DNA of 64,000 nt, from NCBI GenBank assembly GCA_003996215.1, contig QJPP01004092.1:1-64000 (forward strand), given 5' to 3'. The translations under genes and the position numbers were made by a program. The stretch's first letter is position 1. Each line of letters opens with the position of its first letter. The notes below the pieces were generated by a model. That model was not told where the DNA came from. It saw nothing but the letters and a program-made list of their open reading frames with translations, and searched no databases. Origin of the DNA: Jaltomata sinuosa. Lineage: Eukaryota > Streptophyta > Magnoliopsida > Solanales > Solanaceae. Shown in pieces: positions 20,610 to 30,961 of this stretch.

Positions 20610-21041
20610 TTTAATAAAGACACCATAGATAATCTAAAGAGATTAGAATATTTAGATTTAAAAGTAACCCCAGAAAAGAAATATAGGAGACTAAAAGATA
20701 ATTCTCTGATAAGGTGTAACTTCAACTGCGGAGAACACTTGTTACACGGAGAAGATCAACACTTAAATACTATTACAGATTTAATAATAAATCTAGGTGA
20801 AACTGTTCAAAAAGATATATCAGAAATAATAAAAACAACACAAACTATTGAAAAGCTGCAAAAAACAAGTAACAAGTTATTAGAAAGGTTAGATTCAAAC
20901 TTAGAATTTATAAAAAAGCAACAAATAGAAACAGAAAGAAAGTTAAAAGACTTAATAAATAAAGAAACTATCCCGACAGAAAGTAATTATAATCTAGGAA
21001 AAGATATAAAAGAATTAAAAAAAAAGAAATCGAACAGCTAA
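20610..21041 (+). CDS. 144-codon open frame without ATG, unit B
   Basis: The frame is open from just after a stop at 20607 to 21041 but has no ATG. It holds a coiled-coil-like second half (QTIEKLQKTSNKLLERLDSN) and a Cys pair near the middle (RCNFNCGEH). The preceding 123-residue frame ends 6 bases before in another frame, so frameshifting, a non-AUG start, splicing, or an old break could all explain it. Unit C carries the same arrangement without change, so it is older than the duplication. No family was recognised. Confidence 0.5.
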   Translation, partial: FNKDTIDNLKRLEYLDLKVTPEKKYRRLKDNSLIRCNFNCGEHLLHGEDQHLNTITDLIINLGETVQKDISEIIKTTQTIEKLQKTSNKLLERLDSNLEFIKKQQIETERKLKDLINKETIPTESNYNLGKDIKELKKKKSNS

Positions 21042-21064
21042 GGACAATAACCCTGTCTTAGTTC

Positions 21065-21424
21065 ATGAACGACCCTATATACCAAAAAATTATAAAGAAA
21101 TCAGAAGAAATCCAACCTAGTCCAGAAGGATTATCAGACTATTTGCCCCCAGGAAGGACAGATCAAATAATAATAAAACAAAATAATACAATTATACTTC
21201 TTTTATTAGAAATCAATAAAAATCTAGAAAAACTTCTAAAAGATAAACAACCCAGTTTAGATAAAAATATAGACGAATTAGTAGAACAATTAAAGAAGGT
21301 AGAATTAACTCCACAAAAAGAAAAACCAAAAATAATTAAAAAGAAACAGCCATGGAACTTTTCTCAGGTAGGTCTAGAACCATCACAGAAAGACCAAGAC
21401 CAAGTTTCTCACAAGACAGTTTAG
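21065..21424 (+). CDS. 119-residue coiled-coil protein, VAP-like candidate, unit B
   Basis: The product has a Leu/Ile-rich helical centre (NNTIILLLLEINKNLEKLL) with a second helix (ELVEQLKKVEL) and a Lys/Pro-rich C-terminal part (PQKEKPKIIKKKQPW). Size, place before the movement protein and the coiled coil with basic tail resemble the virion-associated protein of caulimoviruses, but this is by layout, not by clear sequence likeness. It overlaps the start of the MP-CP frame by 73 bases. Unit C has an identical copy. Confidence 0.5.
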   Translation: MNDPIYQKIIKKSEEIQPSPEGLSDYLPPGRTDQIIIKQNNTIILLLLEINKNLEKLLKDKQPSLDKNIDELVEQLKKVELTPQKEKPKIIKKKQPWNFSQVGLEPSQKDQDQVSHKTV

Positions 21425-23364
21425 GAAATAATCTATTAGCAAAAATTATGAATGCTCCAAAAAAAGATACTAAACAACAGTTAGACGAAATAATAGATGT
21501 AGACAAAGATATACAAATTTTCCAGAACAATAGGTTAAATTTGTTAAATCTAAAAATACTCTATAATACAGGAATTTTTTCAAACAAAGCTCAGCTATAT
21601 AGACATTATAGAGAAGAACAATTATGTGTCATAGGAAAAAATACTAGTAGTATAAATTTAATAAGTAAAGAATCTTTAAAAGAAATAACTAAATCTAACA
21701 TGAATCTCATGCACATGGGACTAATCATAATAGGATTAAAAGGACTAACTAGGAAAAACTTAGGTACAAAGGTTCTAATAACTTTATACGATGATAGATG
21801 GGCAGACTCTAAGAAATCAATAATAGGACTCACAGAAGTAGACATGTCCAACAATGGAGGAATTTTCTATTGCAGCCCAGACTATTTAATAAACTCATCA
21901 GAATTTGGTAGACACATAAAAATAGGAATTCAAACTAAGGGATACGAAGATATGAATAACGGACATAATCTTCTAGCATGTGTAGGATTTATAGGAAAAA
22001 TAGCTACTAATAGTAGTACTAAGTTTAAACTAAAGGTAGAAGACGTAGTAAGCTTGATGGGAAATAAGGGAATAAAATTAATGAAGCCCTTAAAAATAGA
22101 CCCCGAAGAATATGCAGGATTAGAATGGAACTTAGAGAATTTTAATAAAAAAGAAACCTTAAAACCTAACGATCTCATAATGTACACAAATAATAAAGGA
22201 CAGACTTCTATTAGATTTACAGACTATAAATACATAGATCAAAAAGAAGTCGATGAAGAAATAGAGGATAGTGAACATATGAATATAGAATTAATACTAG
22301 AAGAAGAATTTGAAGTAGACAAAGTAATCTTAAAAGCAGAAGAAATGTATAAAAAGAATACAGATCAGACTTTTAGATGCAAAGCATGTCAAACTGGAAG
22401 TTTAGATTTAATAAAAATGAAAGAACATTTTAAAAAATGTGAATTAAGAACAGACAACAATGGATACAAAAATTCCATTTGGTCGACAAACAATTTTCAA
22501 AGACAATATGACGAAGAAAGTGAAAATGACACAGTAATAAGTCAGAAAGAATTAATGGAAAGTGCATCTAGCAGTGCAAGCCCTTTCCAAAAAACAACCT
22601 CTATGAATAGAATAGATAATTATACTTCAGGAAATTTGCCAAGACATAGAGTATATAGAATAACCCCGAATGAAAATACAGAAAGTATAAGACCAATAGG
22701 AAGAAGAATGCCAATAGAGGAACCTATTAGACTCCAAGAAGGAGGCAATAAAGGAAAAATATTAAATATAGCGGCACACGATCCACAACTGTGGAATTCG
22801 GTATTAGACATATGGAAAGAAATAATAGTAGCAGACTACATACAATCTAACCAAGAGGCAGATGCAGAAGCCATGTATAGATACATGGAAACCTTTTTAG
22901 GGGAATCTGCAAAGGGAGTATGGGAAGCCTATAAATTAGAATTCCCAGAGGAATTCCAAGGATTAGTAGACATGGGAGCAAATCCTTATAATTTCGCAAA
23001 TAAAATACACTGTTTAATAACAGGAGAAGACCCGAATAGCGGATTAATAGCACTTCAAAGAAACGCGCTAATAAAATTAGAACAATTAAGTATAAGTAGC
23101 TGGTTCCAAATAAAAGAATTTTTAAATGAATATTATTATTATTGCACAATTAGTGGAAATACTTTTGACCAAACATTAGGAAATAAACTTTTTAATAAAC
23201 TTCCCGGAGCCTTAGGCAGGGAAATAGAAGAAAGATGGAACAAACGAGATGGAGTAATACAAAACCCACAAACAAAATGGACCATAGGTCAAAGAACTCA
23301 GCACGTAATGTGGATATTACAAGAAAAATGCACTAATATACAAATACAAAAGCAATTAAAATAA
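21352..23364 (+). CDS. Movement protein-coat protein fusion, unit B, premature stop
   Basis: This 670-residue frame joins two family domains. Residues about 40-300 are a caulimovirid movement protein of the 30K type (GLIIIGLKGLTRKNLGTKVL, then the conserved D in TLYDDRW). A C-X2-C-X12-H-X3-C finger (Cys343, Cys346, His359, Cys363) follows. The coat protein core starts near residue 475 (AHDPQLWNS) and reaches the end. TAA at 23362 cuts the core before its basic tail and zinc knuckle; partial unit A has CAA there. The ATG lies inside the preceding frame. The movement protein opens plasmodesmata; the coat protein builds the capsid. It is not intact, since the tail is separated. Confidence 0.85.
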   Translation: MELFSGRSRTITERPRPSFSQDSLGNNLLAKIMNAPKKDTKQQLDEIIDVDKDIQIFQNNRLNLLNLKILYNTGIFSNKAQLYRHYREEQLCVIGKNTSSINLISKESLKEITKSNMNLMHMGLIIIGLKGLTRKNLGTKVLITLYDDRWADSKKSIIGLTEVDMSNNGGIFYCSPDYLINSSEFGRHIKIGIQTKGYEDMNNGHNLLACVGFIGKIATNSSTKFKLKVEDVVSLMGNKGIKLMKPLKIDPEEYAGLEWNLENFNKKETLKPNDLIMYTNNKGQTSIRFTDYKYIDQKEVDEEIEDSEHMNIELILEEEFEVDKVILKAEEMYKKNTDQTFRCKACQTGSLDLIKMKEHFKKCELRTDNNGYKNSIWSTNNFQRQYDEESENDTVISQKELMESASSSASPFQKTTSMNRIDNYTSGNLPRHRVYRITPNENTESIRPIGRRMPIEEPIRLQEGGNKGKILNIAAHDPQLWNSVLDIWKEIIVADYIQSNQEADAEAMYRYMETFLGESAKGVWEAYKLEFPEEFQGLVDMGANPYNFANKIHCLITGEDPNSGLIALQRNALIKLEQLSISSWFQIKEFLNEYYYYCTISGNTFDQTLGNKLFNKLPGALGREIEERWNKRDGVIQNPQTKWTIGQRTQHVMWILQEKCTNIQIQKQLK

Positions 23365-24177
23365 AGTGAGACAAGTTTTTGTAAGAGTATTTACACTACA
23401 CAAAGTTACGATAAAGCCCCACAACAGAAAAAATATAAGAAAAATGAAAGAACTTTTTATCCAAAGAAATATTATTTAAGAAAATCAATTGCAAAAAAGC
23501 CATACCTAGATAGAAATAGACATATAAGAAAATTTGATGGGAAAAGAAATTATAAAAATAGACTAGAATGCTTTACATGTGGAAGCATAGATCATTTAGC
23601 CAATACTTGTCCTAAAAAATATAATAGTAGAACAAGAAATGCACAACTAATAGACGAATTTAATGAAACTTTAATAAATGTAGACGAATACATGTCGGAT
23701 AGTGAAAGTATATATTCAGTAGTTAGTATAGACCCGAATGAAGAACAAAAACACAATTCTTCAGACTCAGAAGGAGAAGAGTTAATAAACGAAATAGGAT
23801 TAGAAAAACTAGATCTAAAAGAATTAGATAACCACAACCTAGTCAATCTAGCTATAGAATGTGATCATGTTTTCGAAAAAGGAAAAGGATTGGATAGTAA
23901 CCAATGTTACGTATGTCATTGGTATCCAAGTAAAGACAAAAGATTAAAATGTAAAAATTGCTATATCATAGGATGTATTAATTGCATAGAAAAAACTCTA
24001 GAAACAAAAATACTAAAAGAACAAATGAATATTAAAGAACCTATTAAATCATCAACAGAAATAAGAATATCAAACATAGAAGACAAAATTGAAAAAATAG
24101 AACATAGATTGATAAAGCTAGAAAAAGGTAAAGAAAAAATCATAGAAGAAGAATTGATGAATACAAATTCTTTATAG
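23365..24177 (+). pseudogene. Coat protein tail after the stop, unit B
   Basis: The same frame continues after the TAA and carries the zinc knuckle (from 23569), the acidic SDSE stretch and the second Cys-rich cluster, then ends at a TAG created by junction J. No start lies in front of it except an internal ATG at 23692. Protease and RT are missing from this unit because of the junction. Confidence 0.8.
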
Positions 24178-24546
24178 CAGTGCAAGCCCTTTTCAAAAAA
24201 CAACCTCTATGAATAGAATAGATAATTATACTTCAGGAAATTTGCCAAGACATAGAGTATATAGAATAACCCCGAATGAAAATACAGAAAGTATAAGACC
24301 AATAGGAAGAAGAATGCCAATAGAGGAAGCTATTAGACTCCAAGAAGGAGGCAATAAAGGAAAAATATTAAATATAGCGGCATTTCCCGGTAACGGAACC
24401 AAGGTTTCCATGTATCTATACATGGCTTCTACATCTGCCTCTTGGTTAGATTGTATGTAGTCTGCTACTATTATTCCTTTCCATATGTCTAATACCGAAT
24501 TCCACAGTTGTGGATCGTGTGCCGCTATATTTAATATTTTTCCTTT
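24178..24546. repeat. Rearrangement junction J (second copy)
   Basis: The same jump, filler and inverted coat protein piece as at 19486-19856 is repeated here with few differences, followed again by leader. Such a complex junction will not form twice, so the two copies come from one event followed by tandem duplication of 4690 bp. Confidence 0.85.
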
Positions 24547-24922
24547 TTTTCGGGAGAAATACTTAGATTTTAATACTTACAACTATACTAACATGGCTAT
24601 AGATTAAGGAGGAGGGAGTACCGAGTAGGATTTTACAACATTTGCTTACAACCCCTTTGTTTTGAAAAATCATTTTTATATTGATATCAGAGCCGTTAAT
24701 CAAAAGACCACTGGTTTATAGAAAACCCACATATTTCTAAATATCAGAGATTTTTTAAGACTAAATTATTAATTATTATACTAAAAATAGTTAATATAAA
24801 TAAAGACTTTAATCAAGACTTACAACAAAATATACTAGATAAAATTATTAATTCAACTGAAGACTTTTAGCCTTACGAGATATATAATTATCTAGACTAT
24901 TAATATAAAGACTTTTAGGTAT
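24547..24922 (+). other. Leader of unit C with mutated PBS and lost small frame
   Basis: The leader matches unit B. The primer binding site at 24682-24694 reads TGATATCAGAGCC, with one G-to-A change. The ATG of the 61-residue frame is changed and a TAG appears within it. Confidence 0.75.
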
Positions 24923-25294
24923 ATGGAAACTCTAGAAATTCTCTTTATACATAAAAATATTACAGAAAAAACTACAAAAAGAAAAGCTAAAAAGAATTTC
25001 AGAAAGACGTACGAAAAAGACGTAATATTAACCCAAGAAACATACTGGTACGCCAGAGAGTTAAAAGAATTATACTCCGAATATTACGAGACCTTGGTAG
25101 AAAAGAAGCAAGTATACTTAGAACAATTATCACAAAATAAAGGACTAAGTAGAAGCCAAAAACGAATACTACACCAACATTTAAGAGAGTTAGATACAAC
25201 GTGTGCAACCATTGGATCTAGAATACATCATTATATCCAACTAATAAGAATAAATTATAATATAAGAAAAGGACAGACCTATTATTTAGGATAA
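24923..25294 (+). CDS. 123-residue basic protein, unit C
   Basis: This is the copy of the unit B frame at 20233 and differs by two residues (Gln to Lys near the start and Arg to Trp in QETYWYA). Function is unknown. Same spacing to its neighbours as in unit B. Confidence 0.55.
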   Translation: METLEILFIHKNITEKTTKRKAKKNFRKTYEKDVILTQETYWYARELKELYSEYYETLVEKKQVYLEQLSQNKGLSRSQKRILHQHLRELDTTCATIGSRIHHYIQLIRINYNIRKGQTYYLG

Positions 25295-25299
25295 GCTAG

Positions 25300-25731
25300 T
25301 TTAATAAAGACACCATAGATAATCTAAAGAGATTAGAATATTTAGATTTAAAAGTAACCCCAGAAAAGAAATATAGGAGACTAAAAGATAATTCTCTGAT
25401 AAGGTGTAACTTCAACTGCGGAGAACACTTGTTACACGGAGAAGATCAACACTTAAATACTATTACAGATTTAATAATAAATCTAGGTGAAACTGTTCAA
25501 AAAGATATATCAGAAATAATAAAAACAACACAAACTATTGAAAAGCTGCAAAAAACAAGTAACAAGTTATTAGAAAGGTTAGATTCAAACTTAGAATTTA
25601 TAAAAAAGCAACAAATAGAAACAGAAAGAAAGTTAAAAGACTTAATAAATAAAGAAACTATCCCGACAGAAAGTAATTATAATCTAGGAAAAGATATAAA
25701 AGAATTAAAAAAAAAGAAATCGAACAGCTAA
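25300..25731 (+). CDS. 144-codon open frame without ATG, unit C
   Basis: It matches 20610-21041 without visible change and also lacks an ATG. See the unit B entry for domains. Identity between copies reflects recent duplication and does not by itself show selection. Confidence 0.45.
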   Translation, partial: FNKDTIDNLKRLEYLDLKVTPEKKYRRLKDNSLIRCNFNCGEHLLHGEDQHLNTITDLIINLGETVQKDISEIIKTTQTIEKLQKTSNKLLERLDSNLEFIKKQQIETERKLKDLINKETIPTESNYNLGKDIKELKKKKSNS

Positions 25732-25754
25732 GGACAATAACCCTGTCTTAGTTC

Positions 25755-26114
25755 ATGAACGACCCTATATACCAAAAAATTATAAAGAAATCAGAAGAAA
25801 TCCAACCTAGTCCAGAAGGATTATCAGACTATTTGCCCCCAGGAAGGACAGATCAAATAATAATAAAACAAAATAATACAATTATACTTCTTTTATTAGA
25901 AATCAATAAAAATCTAGAAAAACTTCTAAAAGATAAACAACCCAGTTTAGATAAAAATATAGACGAATTAGTAGAACAATTAAAGAAGGTAGAATTAACT
26001 CCACAAAAAGAAAAACCAAAAATAATTAAAAAGAAACAGCCATGGAACTTTTCTCAGGTAGGTCTAGAACCATCACAGAAAGACCAAGACCAAGTTTCTC
26101 ACAAGACAGTTTAG
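25755..26114 (+). CDS. 119-residue coiled-coil protein, VAP-like candidate, unit C
   Basis: The product is identical to that of unit B (21065-21424): helical centre and Lys/Pro-rich tail. It overlaps the movement protein start by 73 bases. Confidence 0.5.
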   Translation: MNDPIYQKIIKKSEEIQPSPEGLSDYLPPGRTDQIIIKQNNTIILLLLEINKNLEKLLKDKQPSLDKNIDELVEQLKKVELTPQKEKPKIIKKKQPWNFSQVGLEPSQKDQDQVSHKTV

Positions 26115-28250
26115 GAAATAATCTATTAGCAAAAATTATGAATGCTCCAAAAAAAGATACTAAACAACAGTTAGACGAAATAATAGATGTAGACAAATAT
26201 ATACAAATTTTTCAGAACAATAGGTTAAATTTGTTAAATCCAAAAATACTCTATAATACAGGAATTTTTTCAAACAAAGCTCAGCTATATAGACATTATA
26301 GAGAAGAACAATTATGTGTCATAGGAAAAAATACTAGTAGTATAAATTTAATAAGTAAAGAATCTTTAAAAGAAATAACTAAATCTAACATGAATCTCAT
26401 GCACATGGGACTAATCATAATAGGATTAAAAGGACTAACTAGGAAAAACTTAGGTACAAAGGTTCTAATAACTTTATACGATGATAGATGGACAGACTCT
26501 AAGAAATCAATAATAGGACTCACAGAAGTAGACATGTCCAACAATGGAGGAATTTTCTATTGCAGCCCAGACTATTTAATAAACTCATCAGAATTTGGTA
26601 GACACATAAAAATAGGAATTCAAACTAAGGGATACGAAGATATGAATAACGGACATAATCTTCTAGCATGTGTAGGATTTATAGGAAAAATAGCTACTAA
26701 TAGTAGTACTAAGTTTAAACTAAAGGTAGAAGACGTAGTAAGCTTGATGGGAAATAAGGGAATAAAATTAATGAAGCCCTTAAAAATAGACCCCGAAGAA
26801 TATGCAGGATTAGAATGGAACTTAGAGAATTTTAATAAAAAAGAAACCTTAAAACCTAACGATCTCATAATGTACACAAATAATAAAGGACAGACTTCTA
26901 TTAGATTTACAGACTATAAATACATAGATCAAAAAGAAGTCGATGAAGAAATAGAGGATAGTGAACATATGAATATAGAATTAATACTAGAAGAAGAATT
27001 TGAAGTAGACAAAGTAATCTTAAAAGCAGAAGAAATGTATAAAAAGAATACAGATCAGACTTTTAGATGCAAAGCATGTCAAACTGGAAGTTTAGATTTA
27101 ATAAAAATGAAAGAACATTTTAAAAAAATGTGAATTAAGAACAGACAACAATGGATACAAAAATTCCATTTGGTCGACAAACAATTTTCAAAGACAATAT
27201 GACGAAGAAAGTGAAAATGACACAGTAATAAGTCAGAAAGAATTAATGGAAAGTGCATCTAGCAGTGCAAGCCCTTTCCAAAAAACAACCTCTATGAATA
27301 GAATAGATAATTATACTTCAGGAAATTTGCCAAGACATAGAGTATATAGAATAACCCCGAATGAAAATACAGAAAGTATAAGACCAATAGGAAGAAGAAT
27401 GCCAATAGAGGAACCTATTAGACTCCAAGAAGGAGGCAATAAAGGAAAAATATTAAATATAGCGGCACACGATCCACAACTGTGGAATTCGGTATTAGAC
27501 ATATGGAAAGGAATAATAGTAGCAGACTACATACAATCTAACCAAGAGGCAGATGCAGAAGCCATGTATAGATACATGGAAACCTTTTTAGGGGAATCTG
27601 CAAAGGGAGTATGGGAAGCCTATAAATTAGAATTCCCAGAGGAATTCCAAGGATTAGTAGACATGGGAGCAAATTCTTATAATTTCGCAAATAAAATACA
27701 CTGTTTAATAACAGGAGAAGACCCGAATAGCGGATTAATAGCACTTCAAAGAAACGCGCTAATAAAATTAGAACAATTAAGTATAAGTAGCTGGTTCCAA
27801 ATAAAAGAATTTTTAAATGAATATTATTATTATTGCACAATTAGTGGAAATACTTTTGACCAAACATTAGGAAATAAACTTTTTAATAAACTTCCCGGAG
27901 CCTTAGGCAGGGAAATAGAAGAAAGATGGAACAAACGAGATGGAGTAATACAAAACCCACAAACAAAATGGACCATAGGTCAAAGAACTCAGCACGTAAT
28001 GTGGATATTACAAGAAAAATGCACTAATATACAAATACAAAAGCAATTAAAATAAAGTGAGACAAGTTTTTGTAAGAGTATTTACACTACACAAAGTTAC
28101 GATAAAGCCCCACAACAGAAAAAATATAAGAAAAATGAAAGAACTTTTTATCCAAAGAAATATTATTTAAGAAAATCAATTGCAAAAAAGCCATACTTAG
28201 ATAGAAATAGACATATAAGAAAATTTGATGGGAAAAAAATTATAAAAATA
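26042..28250 (+). pseudogene. Movement-coat protein gene, unit C, broken three times
   Basis: The movement protein part is open from 26042 to 27133 (363 residues). An extra A in the A run at about 27121-27127 shifts the frame inside the C2HC finger. The coat protein core is open in the shifted frame (27246-28055). A TAA at 28053, shared with unit B, then stops it, and a missing base near 28232 shifts the frame again just before the zinc knuckle. Otherwise the sequence equals unit B with a few substitutions. The breaks suggest no selection since integration. Confidence 0.85.
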
Positions 28251-30961
28251 GACTAGAATGCTTTACATGTGGAAGCATAGATCATTTAGCCAATACTTGT
28301 CCTAAAAGAAATAATAGTAGAACAAGAAATGCACAACTAATAGACGAATTTAATGAAACTTTAATAAATGTAGACGAATACATGTCGGATAGTGAAAGTA
28401 TATATTCAGTAGTTAGTATAGACCCGAATGAAGAACAAAAACACAATTCTTCAGACTCAGAAGGAGAAGAGTTAATAAACGAAATAGGATTAGAAAAACT
28501 AGATCTAAAAGAATTAGATAACCACAACCTAGTCAATCTAGCTATAGAATGTGATCATGTTTTCGAAAAAGGAAAAGGATTGGATAGTAACCAATGTTAC
28601 GTATGTCATTGGTATCCAAGTAAAGACAAAAGATTAAAATGTAAAAATTGCTATATCATAGGATGTATTAATTGCATAGAAAAAACTCTAGAAACAAAAA
28701 TACTAAAAGAACAAATGAATATTAAAGAACCTATTAAATCATCAACAGAAATAAGAATATCAAACATAGAAGACAAAATTGAAAAAATAGAACATAGATT
28801 GATAAAGCTAGAAAAAGGTAAAGAAAAAATCATAGAAGAAGAATTGATGAATACAAATCAAAGAAACAAAAACTTTGAAGGTTTAATATGTAATGAGGAC
28901 AAAAAAATGAGCACCATAAAAATACTAGCAAGAATAAAAATACAAAACTATGAAATAGAGACACTGGCCCTGGTAGACTCAGGATGTACCAGAAGTATTA
29001 TAAACGAAAGAATAATACCAATAGAACTAATTAAAAACTTACCAGAGACACAAGTGTCAATGCAAATGGATGGATCATACAATACTTACTCACACTATGT
29101 GGGAAAAGCAACTATTAGCTTTAAAAATACTTGTGATAATTTCTACAAGCCATCCTACAAACTAGATAAAATATGGACAAGAGACTTAAATATTAGAGTA
29201 GATTTTGTACTAGGATTAGACTTTCTATTACAAAACAACGGAAGTTGTCTTCTAACTAGAGATGGAATAATATTATCAAAAAACATAACCCAAACATCAG
29301 TAACCACCACACATATGCCCACAAGAATAAGAAATAAAACAGAAAAAGACGAATTAAAAACAAATTGTGAAAAAGGGAAAGACTGTCAATGCGACCATTG
29401 TGAAACAATAAACATCAAAGAAGAAATAAATGAGATGCTAGACATGAAAGAAATAGAAAAAGATTATTCTTTAATAGAAATAAATAATGAACTTTACAAT
29501 TTGAGGAATGGAATAAAACAAATAGGAATAATTAAAGATCAGAGAGATCTAGAAAAAATAATACAAATTCTAGACGAACTAGAAATAATTGGAGAAAAAC
29601 CCCTGAAACATTGGGAGTCCAATAAGATAACCTGCAAATTAGACATAATTAATCCAGAGTATATAGTAAAAACAGCATCAATAGAAGCTACAAACCAAGA
29701 CTTGAAAGACTTTGAAACACAAATTAAAGAATTATTAGAATTAGGAGTAATAAGAAGATCTAGGTCAAAACATAGATCAGCCGCCTTCATAGTTAGAAAC
29801 CATGCAGAAATAGTTAGAGGGAAGGCAAGAATGGTAATAAACTATAAAAGGTTAAACGACAACACTAGAATGGACGGATACAAATTACCAGACAAAACTG
29901 AACTAATTAATAGAATACAAGGAAGAAATTATTTTAGTAAATTAGACTGTAAATCCGGATATTGGCAAGTAAAAATGCACGAAGACAGCATAAACTGGAC
30001 TGCATTCACATGCCCAGAAGGACATTTCGAATGGCTAGTAATGCCTTTCGGACTAAAGACTGCACCTCCTATCTTCCAGAGAAAAATGGATGATATTTTT
30101 AGGGAGTTTAAAAATTTTGTAATAGTATACGTAGATGATATTCTCATTTTTAGTAATACTATGAAAGAACACCTAGGACATTTACAAATTGTTTTCAGAT
30201 TACTTGTAAATCATGGAATAATAATAAGCAAAAAGAAAATGGATTTATGTAAGACACAGATTAATTTTTTAGGAATAACCATAGGAAATGGAAAGATAAA
30301 GCTACAATCACATATAGCAAAGAAAATACTAGATATGCCAGACAAATTGGATAAAACAAAGGAATTACAAAAATTTCTAGGAATACTAAACTATGCAAGG
30401 AACTTCATAAAAGACTTAGGAAAAATAGCAGGACCATTATATTCCAAAACGGGATCCACTGGTCAGAAGTCTTTTAATACAGAAGATATAAAACTGGTTC
30501 AGACTTTAAAGCATATGGTTAAAAATATTCCAGATTTAGCAATGCCTTTAGAAACAGACTATTTGATAATAGAAACAGATGGAAGTTTCGAAGGATGGGG
30601 AGCTGTTCTTAAAACTAGAAAGAACAAATACAGCGATAAAAAAGAAGAAAGAATTTGTGCATACCAAAGTGGTAAGTACAAGGAAAAAGGTAATATGAGT
30701 AGTATAGACGCAGAAATTCTAGCAGTAATTTATGGATTAAATGTTTTTAGAATATACATTCTAAATAAACCAGAAGTTTTGGTAAGAACAGACTGTGAAG
30801 CTATAGTAAAATTTTATCAGAAGATAAACGAGAAAACGAGTAGTAAGAGAAGATGGTTAAATTTTTTAGATGCCACTTCAGTATACAATATAGTACTAGA
30901 ACACATTAAAGGAAAAGAGAACAATTTAGCAGACCAACTAAGTAGACTTATGATAAAATGA
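28239..30961 (+). CDS. Coat protein tail plus protease/RT/RNase H, unit C
   Basis: One open frame (859 residues from the ATG at 28382) starts in the coat protein tail, keeps the second Cys-rich cluster, and runs straight into the polymerase: aspartic protease ALVDSGCTRS near residue 197, RT with FGLKTAPPIFQ and YVDDILIF, and RNase H (ETDGSFEGWGA, DCEAI, NNLADQ). No stop separates coat protein from protease, so the virus appears to encode both in one frame; an ATG at 28847 is an alternative start for the enzyme. The stop overlaps the TAV start as ATGA. All enzyme motifs seen are intact in this copy, but the N-terminal part lies behind the breaks described above and no promoter is in front. Confidence 0.85.
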
